Positions 23,233 to 36,402 of a DNA stretch of 64,000 nt are shown here, piece after piece. How positions within the stretch are numbered: the first letter of the stretch is position 1; each line of letters starts with the position of its first letter. Origin of the DNA: Cercis canadensis (taxonomy: Eukaryota; Streptophyta; Magnoliopsida; Fabales; Fabaceae); contig QAOA01006734.1 in assembly GCA_003255065.1 (NCBI GenBank), positions 275,759 to 339,758 on the forward strand, given 5' to 3'. The notes under the pieces were generated by a model. It saw nothing but the letters and a program-made list of their open reading frames with translations, made no database searches and was not told the DNA's origin. The position numbers and the translations under genes were made by a program.

Positions 23233-24363
23233 ATGGTGAACAAGAAGATTATTAGTCCTCTCCTTTACCACCAGCAACACCTCCTCTCTCTCTCTACTAT
23301 TCCCATCATTGTTACCAAAACTGCTCTAACCCTAGACTCCAAATCCAACTCTGTCTCCTACTTCGCGTTTCCTTATCTTCTCACAACCGGACCCCAAAGC
23401 CATCATATTTTCTCGCTCCCAACCCAGACTATTATTCAAGAGGTCTCTGCTTCTCTTTCTCTCTTGTTCCTGTCCTTCTTTGTGCTTTTGTCTCTCGCAA
23501 GGTTTTCGATCTTTTTGTATAGGAGCAGCCTGCTTCTGGAATTGTATCGGACTTTACAGGTAATCGAATCATTCTCTCTCTTATTTTTTGTTGGCCATGG
23601 GGAGTTTTTTTTCTTCGTTGGTATTTCAATGTCACTTGTTCTCTATGATTCTGGATGGGTATTTTTTTATCCTGTTTAAGTAGATTGATGAATGATCACC
23701 TTGCACCTTGTGAGGGGGGCGGGGTGGTGATTCATGTCGGATTTTTATTTTTTCTCTAAAATTTGGGTTTGCAAAGATACGATTGTAGTGGGGGATGCTC
23801 CCGGCCTTGGAAAGGTCTATTTGATAGGGTTACTTTTACTCAATTGGGGTTTAGAAATTGTTATCTTTTGTTTTCGGGTAATGGATTTTACATTGCTTGC
23901 TTATCTACAATGGCAGTTCCTGTTTACGCTTGGTTGAATTCCTGATTGCATCTTAATTTTCAATCAAAAAATTGTTTTCGCAACACTCCTTTTTCTATCT
24001 GTCTGGGTTTTTGGGCAATTGCCCCCTATCTTCAAGGGATTTTTGGGCACATGGCCGCAACATTAGTATGGCAGATTCAATGTTTGTTTCTTTTCTTTTT
24101 AGTTAGATTCAATTTTGGGCGACAGTTTGTTCAAGACTTCAGGTTAACTTTAGTATAATAATAAGAAGAAGAAGAAGAAGAAAAAAAAAGAAACTTAGTC
24201 TTCCCATTGCCATTATGTTACATTGTAAATAAGATTTTTTGTTTTGAAGTGATTAGGGATCACATTACTCAAGTCACCTGTAAAGAATGGCCAATATGAT
24301 TAATGATGGTTTAATACATCTCTATTGCAGCTGAAACTTGGTGGTTATGATGGTTTACCCTAA
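23233..24363 (+). promoter_or_regulatory. Probable 5' leader with intron and 119-codon upstream ORF
   Basis: A good donor (CAG|GTAATC) at 23559/23560 and acceptor (TTGCAG|CT) at 24330/24331 define a 771-bp leader intron. Starting at ATG 23233, the frame stays open to the donor and, after splicing, stops at TAA 24361-24363. This gives an upstream ORF of 119 residues ending 12 nt before the main ATG. The peptide is Ser/Leu-rich because the leader is CT-rich and resembles no known protein. Whether transcripts include position 23233 is not known. Confidence 0.5.
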
Positions 24364-24375
24364 TTTATCATCTCA

Positions 24376-27145
24376 ATGATAGCGGAAGGGACACCAGAAA
24401 AGCTGTTCTATAATAACAATTCCTTTATGGAAGATTTAGGTGGTACCCGGTTTGATGGCCTCAGCAATGCTGTAAGGAAGAAGAGGAGTCAAACTTCTCG
24501 TAGACCTCGACCTGATTCACAGCCTGTTTCTGAAGGTCATGATCTGTCTCAATTGTCATCAACACCACCTTCAGATGATACAGTCAAGGGCTCTAGTGAT
24601 GAGAATGGTGGTTGTGATATCAATTCTAAGAGAAAAGAATTCAACCTTAATCATTGTGTCTCCCAAGTCTCACTCACTACTGCAGCTGAAGACGAAAAAT
24701 CCCATAAGAAGAGTAAAAAGGATGGAGGATTCCATGCATTTTACAATAATGAGCCAGGGCGGGGTGGTTTGTATAATAAACGCTGTAGTGAAGGTGTCCT
24801 TGCTCCTGCTAATTGGAAGGGCTCTAGCAAATTGAAGGATGGCTTGGAATCAGAATCAAGAACTGCGGATGTGTATGGTGGAAGGAATTCTGAAGGACCG
24901 AGTTTGGGGCAGTCCGGAGTTCCTCAGGATGGATTAGGAAACGAGAACAGGGTTAAAAAGGTTAAACTTAAAGTCGGTGGTGTGACGCGTACTATTCAAG
25001 CCAACTCCTCATCTAACGGTGGATCTGGAAGTGGATCAACTGCAAAGAGCTCTCGATCCTCCGATGCTCCTAAGCCACGCCAAAAACAACAGGTAATTTT
25101 CTTTTGGACATTGTTAGCTTTGGACAGAATTTATGACGACATCATACTCCTTCATAATTTTTACCTTATTAGCAATATGGGTATTGTTCATTTGGTATTG
25201 GGCTTTTACAGAACTTGTAACTAGTAATTAGTAGGTCATAATTTCCTATAAAGTTTTATTTCACGATACTATCGAGGTATATCTTATCTTGCCTGCCTAC
25301 GTGGACTTACCTATTGAGTATTGTAATCTTACTTTTATGGAAGAGTATCTGGCGTTATGATTTCTCATCAATGAAAGTTATTATTGCTCTCATCTTTTTC
25401 AGTTATGGAATCCTGTTTTAGTTCTTCTTTGAATTAATGCTATTGCAGGGCAGTTCAGATGATAACCCCTCTCCTTCTGATAAAAGGAGTGGCCTACAAG
25501 GTGTTCCGTGGAAGGATTTCTCTAGGGGGGGTTTCGGTCTTGTGAAGGAGGATTCCTCGATGGGGAAGATGCCTGGAAAGAGCACATCTGCAAAGCAAGG
25601 AGACAAGTCTGAACCAGTTCGCAAGAGCAAGCGAGTACCAAAGAGGCGTGTACTTGATGGGGAATTTGGTGATGATGATGATGACGATGATGAGATTCGG
25701 TACTTGGAAAAGCTCAAAACTTCAAAAGTTTCTGCTGTGTATAGAGATGATGAAGAATTAGGCAAGAAACATCGAAAACTTTCTAGTGTCTCTAACATGG
25801 AAAGCTCGGGTTCATCAAGATCAGGCAAAGATGGTAAGAAAAAGTCCAGATCTGATAGAATGTTTGAGGATACGGATTATGAGGAAGATGAGGAATCAGG
25901 ATCTGATGGTGAGCTTGAAGATAAGAAAAAGAAAAAACAGAGGAAGGAATCTGTTGATGTATTGATGGACGGGAAGAGGGAAATGACTCTCACAACGCGT
26001 CAACGGGCCCTTCAATCAAGCAAAGATGCCTCTGCATCTGGTGCAAGTTTAATCGAGTTTCCAAATGGATTACCACCTGCCCCACCCAGAAGTGAGGATT
26101 TATCTGTACTTCATTTTCTTGTCTGGATTTCATACTAGAATCGCTAACCTTGTAACTTAATTTATATTATTATTTCTTAATTACAGAGCAAAAGGAAAAG
26201 CTTACCGAAGTGGAGCAGCAACTAAAGAAAGCTGAGGCCGCTCAAAGGCGTAGAATGCAAGTTGAGAAGGCTGCTAGGGAATCCGAGGTTTGATTTTCTT
26301 CTCTTCTGATTTTCTTTTTCTTTCTCCATATGTTAATTTTACAAAAAAAGATTCAAGTTATTTGAATTCTTTCTGTAGGCTGAAGCTATCAGAAAAATAC
26401 TCGGTCAAGATTCCAACAGGAAGAAGCGTGAAGATAAAATGAAGAAGCGCCAAGAAGAACTGGCACAGGTTTTGCAGCATTAGACGAATCTCCCAAGTCC
26501 CACACTCTATATATCAATTTTCTGTGCAGTTTTCCAATCTTCATTGAATTATTCTTTACAGGAGAAGGCAGCCAATGCACGGATGCTTTCATCAAACACA
26601 ATCAGATATGTAATGGGTCCTGCTGGAACGGTTGTGACATTTCCTGACGAGATGGGACTCCCGAGCATATTCAACTCCAAACCCTCCAGGTTCCAAACTT
26701 TGCTCGTCTGATATTTGGGACCAGTTTGCCTAATTTCCTGAAAACTCCCAGTGAAATCAAAATATGGAATTTCTTTGAATTAAAAAGTGAAAATGTAGAT
26801 CAAAGATGCACACTTAATGTTCTCTGGAATTTTCCTTGTTTCCTGAAAACAAGTTTTTTTTTTGGAGTGTGCTTTCACTTTTAGCAATGTACATGATTTT
26901 GACAACAACATATTCAGAAATTATATACTCGTGCATGTAAATTTGTTTGCCAACCACATCAAAGATTCTCTCCTTACTTCAGTTATCATTTCAGTTATCC
27001 TCCGCCGCGGGAGAAGTGTGCGGGTCCATCTTGTACCAATCCATACAAGTATCGGGATTCCAAGTCAAAACTTCCTCTTTGCAGTCTCCAATGCTACAAG
27101 GCAGTCCAGGAGAAGATGGCGGCTGAAGCTGAAACTACCAGTTGA
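24376..27145 (+). CDS. INO80 complex subunit B-like protein, PAPA-1 and HIT zinc finger (609 aa)
   Basis: Exons 24376-25092, 25449-26091, 26187-26287, 26379-26468, 26562-26689 and 26995-27145. The N-terminal half is low complexity and basic/acidic, with an RVPKRR basic patch and an aspartate run (DGEFGDDDDDDDE). The conserved part reads MTLTTRQRALQSSKD, PPAPPRKQKEKLTEVEQQLK and a charged coiled coil through AEAIRKILGQDS, which is the PAPA-1-like (IES2) domain. The last exon holds the HIT-type finger YPPPREKCAGPSCTNPYKYR with further cysteines in LCSLQCYKAVQ. The family is part of the nuclear INO80 chromatin remodeller. ATG 24427 (MEDLGG...) is an alternative start. Two acceptors 12 nt apart precede the last exon (after 26982 and 26994); family alignment favours the second. 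Confidence 0.9.
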
Positions 27146-28764
27146 TGCTGCCATTGCCAATGGAACTGTTTCATTGGCTTATGCCAGTTACATGGCACCG
27201 TTGATGTTTATATCTCTTAGAGGCTCTAGGTTAGAGTAATTATGTTTTGAGCTTTTGTTGGAGGGCTCATATTGCGAATTCTTCATTTGCGGTATTATAC
27301 ATTTTTGGATGCTAGTATAAGAGATTATATGATAAGGAGATCTCATTCAATCAGTTTGCAGGAAGTAGAGCATGGACAGACCTGCTTTGTTCTGTCTTAT
27401 CACTTTGACTTCGTTGGCTGCAAAATTATATAGAAATCAGTTCGCCAATACTTATTTTTCTTTTATCAGATTATAGGATGCAGAAAGAACGAAGGTTCTG
27501 CATACGAGGGACTGCATGCAGCAGCATTTGCCCATATTCACATTCCCATTCCCATTATCGAAAGTTCCAAGTCTTAAAGAAATTTGATCAGTAGGAATGC
27601 CCTGTTTCCCTTTTTTTTGGGAGGAACCTTAAAATTTTAAGGAGGTTGAAGGGGAGAGATAAGCATTTGTTAAGGAAGTTTGAAGGACTAAGACTGGCAA
27701 AACTGTGAAGGAATTATGCCATTTGAGGTGAACAGCTGATGTCTGAATTGTTTGAAATGACCCAAATCTAATAGATGCACTAACGAGTTACTTGGAGAGT
27801 ATTTTGTTTCACCTATTTGTCCCGCGAGTAGTACTAGACATTCCAAGAATTTTATGAAATTTTTTAAAATTTGAATGATAAATTGGCAAGTCATTGTCAC
27901 ATAATTTGTGACAATTTTTTTATTAAATTGTTACTAATGTATTAAAATTATGGTTACATTTCACAAAAAAAAAAATAGTTACATTAACTAATCTCCAATT
28001 CATTTCTTTCCTAACTCTAAATTTTAATTGAGTTATTGAAATAATTATTTACAGAATAAATATATTTGTGTTTGTACAAATTTGAAATAGCATGATAATA
28101 GTTTATAAAATGTTTTCAGTCTATAAAAATAAGTTAATTTAGATTCAATAAATTATTTTTGATAAACTTATCTTAATCATTTTTTTGGTTGTCGAAGATT
28201 AGGGTCACAAGTCTAGCGATGATTTATAATAGTACTTATAAATTGTACAATGAGATTTGAATATAAATTTTATAAGTGAAGTAATTTGATTTTTATTAGT
28301 TAAATCAAGCTCGTTGGTATAAGCTTATCTTAATTTAAACTATTGAAAAGAGGTTAATACGCATATTACGTTCATAATTTGTTGCTTTTACCAGGTGGTT
28401 AATTATTCCTGAAAAACAAAGACACACGTAGATTTTTGTGTGAGCGGAAATAAATGAGAGGGAGGTGTATGTGTGCGCTGCGCGCGTGTTTTGGTGAGAG
28501 AGAGAGGAGGGGCAATATCGTAAATCAAGGGTATAGCCTCAGCTGCACCTGGACCCGGTACGTAACACGCAACGAAAGATATTCCGAAGTTACTGTCAAG
28601 TGCCAAGGCCTGTTCCGCCCCCAACACTCTACTCACTATTACTCGTTTGCGCCGTCGTGCGCTTCCTTTTTACGGATAAGGCTCATCGTAGCGCCAAATT
28701 AGTCAAATACACAACACCATCACCTACAAGTTCATAGCTTTATACTCTGCAACCAAATCCAACA
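27146..28764. other. 3' UTR of the INO80-subunit gene and upstream region of CLPP5
   Basis: The first 400-500 bp are probably 3' UTR, followed by AT-rich spacer. A GC-richer promoter-like zone with GAGAGAGAG at about 28497-28506 leads into CLPP5. No further gene seen. Confidence 0.5.
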
Positions 28765-31700
28765 ATGGCACATACTTGCGTTTCCACTCAGACATCCTCT
28801 CTTAGATTCCATTCCCTCGTTCTTTCTTCGAGCCCTAGTTCTTGTTCCGACTCTCAGAAGCTTTCTTTTGCCTCAGAATCATTCCGGTTTCGGTAATTTC
28901 CCGTAACACTCTGGTTCTGTTTCTGTAGATAATAAATGTAGGATTAAGTGAAACAAGTTGTTATTTCAGAAATCTGTATTTATTTTTGTTATACCTTGTG
29001 AAGTGAAGCATTTATCTGAACGAAATTTAAAGCCTCTATTCTATGTGACTTTGTTGAGTTCGGTTTTGCATTTCTTCTTCGAAAACGACGTCAGAAAACT
29101 GTGAATATTTAGAATTTTTGGTACTTAGTTTCTTTTCCTTTTAGTTATCTGCAAATTCGAAGCTTTTCAGCTTGGCTTTGGGCTCAATTTGGTTTTTAAG
29201 GAGAAAACAGGGGAAAGCTTCATAAAAAATTACTCAAAATTTCCTGTTTAAGGTTGACCCTAGAAAAAAATATCAATATAGGGTCTGCTAATAAGGGGTT
29301 TTAAAAGATTTACAGGTTAATATTGAATACTTAGGAATTCAACCTCCATCAATTCTTCCAATTTTTAGTAGTTTTTAAATTTCTCATTTTTATTTATTTT
29401 TATTTTCAAGCTATTTAGCATGGACGAAAGTAGAATATTTAATGTTATGCTGGTTATTTAGTTCTATGGAGAATATGAGGCATTCCTATGGTTGCAGGAA
29501 ATTGGTAGGAAACAGAAAGAATAATCAGCACTTTCCTGTGAAGGCTATGTACGCTAATGAGTTTTGGGAATCAGAGAGGAGTTTACGCCAAGGCATTTGG
29601 TCCGTAAGGTATATTTCCTCTTGTTATTTTTGTTTTAGGTTTTTTGTCTGTCTCTTTTATATTGACTTGCTCTGAAATGTTCTTGAAGGGATGATTTGCA
29701 AGTCCCTTCTTCTCCTTATTTCCCTACCTATGCACAAGGACAAGGGCCACCCCCTATGGTGCAGGAGCGGTTCCAGAGTGTTATAAGTCAGCTTTTTCAA
29801 CATGTAGAGCATCACTAACTCTTGTTATTGCTTCTTATATTCAGCTGTTGTTCAGCTTTCACCTATTAATTATGTGCTTTATTGGATTTAGAGAATAATC
29901 CGTTGTGGTGGAGCTGTTGATGATGATATGGCAAACATCATAGTTGCTCAGCTTCTTTACCTAGATGCTGTTGATCCTAACAAGGTCTCTCCTTCATTTC
30001 CTGTTATTACAACTCCGGTTTATCTCCCCATAGCTTAATCAATTTAAAATAAGCTTCTTCTTTTCTGGGGTATGACATTACAGGCATAGATCTTGGAATC
30101 TTATTTTGATATTATTTTTACCATGACTCTTTCTTTGACTCAATTTTCATTGTGAAAGCACTTCGTCAACAACCTATTTTGTGATATATTGAACAGGATA
30201 TTGTCATGTATGTAAATTCTCCAGGAGGATCAGTTACAGCTGGTAATTACTATTTTATGTAACTGTGTTGGATTAGTTTCATTTTATTCGATCTTTACAT
30301 ATAGACTAAGAAAGGATTATCCTTTAATTATTTATTTCTTTGGATCCATTTAAATTATGTGTTTCTTTTATCATTTTGTCTTAGGTATGGCGATATTTGA
30401 TACAATAAGGCACATCCGACCTGATGTATCCACTGTTTGTGTTGGACTAGCGGCTAGGTAATGATTCATTCTTCTTTTGGGAAAGATCACCTTAGTGTTG
30501 AAATAGTTACTTCCAGTAAAAGGTTTGAAACTATTTCATATCCTTTCTTGATCTTGATATATGCCAGCTAAAAGGTTCTATTTCTCACGGTATACACATA
30601 TTGACATTTCTCTTTAAATCACATTTTTCTTACTAGTTTTATATTTATTTATTTATTTAAAAAAATTGTGTTTCATTGTTGTGGTGGTTCGGTGTATGAA
30701 CACCCCCGCCCCCACAAAAAAAAAAACATTTTTTGGTTGTTCTCTATCATAAAATAGGTCTATCCTGCCTTTGTAATCTTTAGTTGAAATCAATCTTGTA
30801 TCTGTGAATAATATACATAAAATGTGGTTTAAATGGCTTCAGGAATAGTCAAGTGTTCAACTTAAGAACAAATGGGTCCCTTACGTATTTGAAAGTATGG
30901 CTGGCAATATTTCATTTAGAAGATATATCCTCTGATGTGTGTTCCATCAACTTACCAGAGCTGCTTTGTTCTCTTAAGTTCTTGGGATATAGAAGGCAGT
31001 TGATAATTTATTCTCTTAAGTTCTGGAGGGTTGTCCTTTTTGTTGACCTGCTAGGCTGTGTTGACTCTCTTCCTTTACCATAAATCTGGAAACAAAGTGG
31101 AGCTGTTTTGGTGTCTTATTCCCCCAGTTTGGTGGTTGATGGGTCAGCTAGAAATGCAGATTAAAATTGTGTCATAAATTATTGATATCAATAAACTTCT
31201 GTCATATGGTGAATTGGATTGTACTCAGTTTCTTGTACTGTTGTAATCTTTTTTGGAGAAGTATTGACTTCAAAATAACATTGAAGAAAAAAGAAGGGGG
31301 GAGGGTAGTTTACGAGACTTTTACCTCTTTGGACCTGTGCACTTGCACAGCTGACAAAATGATTGAAATGAAAGTTTTGCTATCCAAATCCCGAGAGCTC
31401 CATTGGCTGTGTTTAACAACAGTTATCTAAGATATACCATTTTGGCTTAGAAATAGGATGCATGATATTTTGAGTACATGTCTTACCCTATGGTTTTATG
31501 TTCTGGGTTCAGAAGTCCCCCATTGTTCTGGTTCTTCTCGAGATACAATCTGTGTTTTGAGAGATACCACTGATATGGTCGGGGATCAATGGGGAGATAC
31601 CATTAATATAAGGCCCAGATATTTGAGTTGTGGGTATGACTTTCTGTGATGACATGGACATAAAGTAGTTCCAAGAAGAGCCCCGCTAGTGTAGATAGTT

Positions 31701-32830
31701 TGATCTTTTGAAATAAGTGATATAGATATATATTTCCACTCATACTTATATATCTTGGCCTTTTCATAAACAGTATGGGGGCTTTTTTGCTGAGCGCGGG
31801 GACCAAAGGTAATAATTCCTTTCACTTGCAATAATTGGATCTATATGTCCCTTCCTTTCCTCTTTTTTGATAAGTTGTGTTTTCTTTTTTTTCTCCAAAA
31901 AAGATAAGTGCTTCTTTCTAACTTTTTATCCCATCCATCCTCCCTTCTAAAGGAAAGAGATACAGCTTGCCTAATTCAAGAATAATGATCCATCAACCGC
32001 TAGGTGGGGCTCAAGGTGGGCAAACTGACATTGATATTCAGGTATAGGCCCCATTTTCCACCTCCTTAATTCTGTTAGATTAACCACTTGTTAAATTTTA
32101 AAATTTTAAAATTGTGTTTTTACTATTATAGAAAATCGGTGCCTATCTCAAAGTTGTATCAGTTTATTTAAACCAAGATTTTTCTTTTTGGTCCATGTTA
32201 ATTTAAACCAATATGAAACTTACGGTCTTGAGAATGTTCCTTGGTGTTTCTCTTTGTTAAATCTTCAATTTTGTCTTCGTTGAGGTTGAATCTTCAAGGA
32301 TTGAACTTGAACTACATGTCACTATCAGCTTTTCTAGCCAATAGACAAAATTGGTCCCCAGTATAGAGAGAGGGAATCCTTGTTGGTATTCTGAGTGAAC
32401 CTGTTCTGCACTCTGCAGTCTGAAACTAGAAGTGGTTTGTTTTTCACGAGAGTCTTGTATGCTATATGGCATTTTAATCACAGCCTTAATTTAGGAAGTA
32501 AAATCACCTGTGACTTGGTCAATCGAGACCGGATGGAATTACTGATTTTATGGCTTTGCTACCAAAGTATCATAGTTCTTTTTATGTATATATTCTTATG
32601 AGACTAAACTAATTAGTAGTCATAATCCTCAGGCAAATGAAATGTTGCATCATAAGGCAAACCTGAATGGGTATCTCTCCTATCACACTGGTCAAAGCCT
32701 AGAGAAGATTAACCAGGATACAGACCGTGATTTCTTCATGAGTGCAAAAGAAGCCAAAGAATATGGACTCATTGATGGTGTCATTATGAATCCTCTCAAA
32801 GCTCTCCAGCCATTAGCAGCTGCAGAATAG
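28765..32830 (+). CDS. CLPP5: Plastid ATP-dependent Clp protease proteolytic subunit 5 (9 exons, 295 aa)
   Basis: Exons 28765-28892, 29498-29608, 29689-29803, 29892-29984, 30197-30242, 30385-30457, 31774-31808, 31953-32041 and 32633-32830. The N terminus ([15 protein letters not shown]...) is Ser-rich, as for a chloroplast transit peptide, and resembles Arabidopsis CLPP5, as does the [20 protein letters not shown] stretch. Catalytic triad: Ser189 in AASMGAF, His214 in IMIHQPLGG and Asp263 in DTDRD. The Ser-His spacing (25) and His-Asp spacing (49) match ClpP. Length is close to the Arabidopsis protein (about 298). The product forms part of the stromal Clp core complex with other ClpP/ClpR subunits. 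The codon for Ser189 is split AG|T by the 1316-bp intron 30458-31773. Confidence 0.96.
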
Positions 32831-34972
32831 GGTAAAGATCAGGCTAGCGTTTGAATTACTATTGTTGCAATTGATGCTCAGGTTTCATAGTGTTGAAAAC
32901 GAATGATCATTTTGGTTGCTGAGCCCAACTGTATCGTTTGTGTATTTATCATTTTCCTTTTTGTTATCAGTGTCGATATCTGTGTACCCTTTACCGAAAA
33001 GCAGAGAAAAAGTGACTTTTTTTTTTGGGCTAATTAGTGACTTGCTATTTGCTTTATACAGACACAAGCTTTATTAATAGATCAAGAATGTGCTTTACCC
33101 TTTTAGGCATTTTTGTTCTGTTATGATTATGACTATGATGATGACTGGTGGTTTGTTTTGATTGAATTTGTTTTATGATTGCGGGATATTGATGAAAACA
33201 GGTTTTTCTTTCTCCATTTTTTGGGTGTCACGCGTTAGCTCTCATTTTATTAGGTTGGGTTACTGTGAAAATGAAAATCATGTGTCTAAAAGTAATGCCT
33301 AATTACAAGTGCTGAGGAAATCGACTCAAATATTTACTTGCATATAAAAATGAAAAGAACTGGAATTAGATCATAATCATGGAACTAAAGCTTAAATTTG
33401 GGATGATAATTTATACCGATCATGAGTTCGTGACTAAAATCTCATTCAAGAATTTTTTTTTTTGAAAAAAAAATACCCACCTTGAAGGAAGAGCAGTCAG
33501 TCTGTACCTTGGTGTTATAATTTTTTTTGTGGGCCTGGTTGGGCCAGACAATTTAACAAGTGGTTTAGTCTTTAGATTCACTTGTAAAAATAATCAATCA
33601 TACTAAATCACGATGTTCATCTTTTAATTCAACATATTAACAATATACATCAAACAAAAAAGCACCTATTTAAAATTTAATGGGTTAAAGGGCCAGTACA
33701 CTGGATTAACAAAACCTATGTAAAGACTAAAGAGGCAGGATGCATGGAGACTGTGAGAGTGATAACAAATTATATAGAGAAAGAAAGATTCAAAGAAAGA
33801 ATATTTGTTGAAAGAAAAAGAAAAGAAGACATGGTTAACATAAATTAATATTGATAACGATATATGGCAAAATAAAAGAAAGTTATTTAAAAACTAAAAT
33901 ACTGGTCCCTCACTTTTAAAATGTGTTATGTCCCCAGAATATGATTTAATTGAAGCAAAACAAGGATAAAATTGAAAACACTTTGTACTCACGAACAAAA
34001 CTAACAATAGGTTCAAAAGTGAGAGACTAAAATAATATTTTAGTCTTATTTAAATCTTCTCCTATGAATAAGGGAAAGGGAGCATACATTCTCAAGTACG
34101 AGGACCCCCGACAAACAACCCCGTCCCAAAAACAATGCCAAAAAAAAAAAAAAAACTGTACGAGGCCCGGTAAGTAACCTCTCATCGGAGAGAGGAGAGT
34201 ACGAGGCAAGTATCCGTATCCAATCGAAAACAGCGAGATTATCAAACAGACCCGTGCACGAGAATAATGACATATTTGGGTGTTTTAGAGCGAGGCCAAT
34301 GTTTCCCCAACACAAAGGATATCTTGTTAGTTTGGCATCTTGTACAATGGAATCTCCCAACTTTTGAAGGATCTATGAACTATAAAGTACCATAGACTTT
34401 TTGGAAGCCTCAAATCCATATTTCTCTATTAATCAATGAATACTGCCAAAAAAAGGTTTAGCAACTCTTCCACCAAATGAACCACTCAAACATCATCATG
34501 GCAAAAAAGAAACATCATATCATAACTGCCACAAAAGCAACACTTTCCCTTCCATCAAATGAGGCACCCAAGAAAAAGAAACACCTCCTCATCATCTTGC
34601 AGAAACATTTAAGCACTAACTCGTGAACCTCGTGCTATCTTTTAATTAAATAAACCACACAACTACACCGTTTCCCCTCCAACTCAAACTGTGTGTGTGT
34701 AGGTGAGAGAAATAGAGGTCGGTGGTTTTTACATCCACCGAGAGCATTCAATTCCAGTCTCCCAGATAAAAGCATCATGTCTATCCACTAACTTTGCTCA
34801 TTCCAACATGTTTATGAACCACCACCCTTTCTCCTCAACACCAAAATGGGATAAAAGTAAAGAGGAAAAGTAAAGATCCGGAATTGAAAAACTAGCTCAA
34901 CTGAGTATATGTCATATGATTCATGTATGAACATTGCAGTTACATTTTTCTAGAATAAAAAGAACCCTAAGA
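32831..34972. other. Intergenic between convergent CLPP5 and WRKY genes
   Basis: CLPP5 3' UTR (to about 33100), AT-rich spacer and, near 34700-34972, the probable 3' UTR of the minus-strand WRKY gene. The segment 34060-34400 is less AT-rich, with a minus-strand open frame of about 104 codons that resembles no family I know. A poly-A run lies at 34140-34156. Confidence 0.45.
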
Positions 34973-36177
34973 TCAAGAAGGGGCCACGGAAATCCTTTCA
35001 TCGGAAAAATTGCTCCTCATGAAGTTGAAGAAAGATGAAGATACGGGCAGCTCTTCAAGCTCATCAAAGAAATCAAGTTCTTCTGATTTGGGCGTGGACA
35101 AGTCCTTGAGCTGGGAGAAACAGAGGGGTTCTTCCTCTAATAGGAGATCTATTCTGTCATGGGTTTTCTCTAGGTTCAACTTGAAAGGATCTTCTTGGTC
35201 AATTGCAATGTCTTCAGAACAGCGTATTGGTGATTGCAAGTAATGAAAATTCTCTTGATTTGCACACTGATCACTGGTCATAGTGGGTTTATGATCCTCT
35301 TTCTCTTCTTCTTGTTCTTGTTCTTGCTCTTCTTCCCTCGTGGTAGTTGGGAGATCTTCAGTGGTTTGAGTTTGAGGTTCTTCTTTTGGTTGTTGGGTAG
35401 AATTGGTGGTGGAGGGGAGATCGGGAGATGGATGGTTATGGGTTGAGGTATAGGTAATGATGAGCATTGAAGCATCTGTTCTGCATCTCTCTACTTGCTT
35501 TTTGGCTGAACAGCCCTTGGATGTGCTGCACCTGTAATAGCCCCTGCAAAATTGTAACAAGAACAAATTGTGATAAATCCTGCAGCTGAGAGAGATAGAG
35601 AACATTAATTTTAGTATTAAGAAGACATTCCTTTGGATCACTTGGGTGTAAAATCAAGTTGTAGAGGAGATATACCCAGTTCAACCTGATTCCACGCCCA
35701 AGAGAGCTAACAAGGACTAAAATTCACTTTTTTCTTTCTGTTCAAATTTCTGAAGAGGTTTGAAATTAGAATGAAGGAGAAAGAATGTGGGACTAGGATC
35801 AGGATGAGAAATAGATCATCATGAGCTAGTGGAAAGAATGTAAACCTTGGATAAGGAGATCCTTTAATAGGTTTTTGTCCATATTTCCTCCAAGACCAAA
35901 AATCAGAAGGTAGCCCTTCATTCTTCAGTTTACTAACATTTTCTCCTATTCTCACCGTGACAACTGTTTTCTGAACCGTTTTCCTGCAACATGCACAACA
36001 TGTTAAGCTAAAAACCATATCAAATTTCAAAAATTTGAAAAGGAAATACTCAAGTATCTTGTCCTTTTTTTATTTTCTTTTCTGCCAAGCAACCCACCGT
36101 TTTTTGGATGCTTGATTTTCTGGTTTGAGCTCTGAAGAAACCTCTGACTCGAGTGTAGGTGAAGCAGTGTCATCCAT
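34973..36177 (-). CDS. WRKY transcription factor, group IIe (WRKY65/69-like, 262 aa)
   Basis: Minus-strand exons 36177-36098, 35983-35846 and 35543-34973. The WRKY domain carries WRKYGQK at residues 58-64, ending at the second intron after SPYPR, the conserved intron position in WRKY genes. Zinc ligands are C78-X5-C84-X23-H108-X1-H110, the group II C2H2 pattern. The sequence around it ([34 protein letters not shown]) places it in group IIe, nearest WRKY65/69-type proteins. The C-terminal half is Glu/Gln/Thr-rich ([14 protein letters not shown]) and acidic, like an activation region. It should bind W-box DNA in the nucleus. The exact orthologue is uncertain, so no symbol is given. Confidence 0.92.
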
Positions 36178-36390
36178 GGCAGGGTATTCCCTGTTTCTCT
36201 TGTTCTATCTCTCTTGCTGCAAGCTTAAAAGCTAAAAGGCATGGACTTGTTATTGGGGTGTAGTTGCAGAAGTAATGAGAAGAAATGGATCAAGAGGAGG
36301 GCTGTGATTGATTAGAGAGAGAAACAGAGGAAGAAAAATATACAAGAGATGACAAAGCCTCAAGTTGCTTTCTCTCTTTCTTTTCACTCA

Positions 36391-36402
36391 TTTAATATAA
36401 AG
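36391..36402 (-). promoter_or_regulatory. Candidate TATA box of the WRKY gene
   Basis: The minus strand reads CTTTATATTAAA about 215 bp before the start codon, which would leave a leader of roughly 180-190 nt. It is the best TATA match in that interval; transcription start not verified. Confidence 0.4.

Noticed and set aside
23233..23679. A 148-codon protein-coding gene before the INO80-subunit gene
   Set aside because: The frame runs through the leader donor site and is Ser/Leu-rich only because the leader is CT-rich. It is better treated as an upstream ORF.
27900..28400. Possible transposon between the INO80-subunit and CLPP5 genes
   Set aside because: AT-rich sequence only; I could not find paired ends or a target duplication.
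34046..34360. Minus-strand frame of 104 codons
   Set aside because: No family resemblance; its phenylalanine run comes from a poly-A tract. Likely a chance frame.
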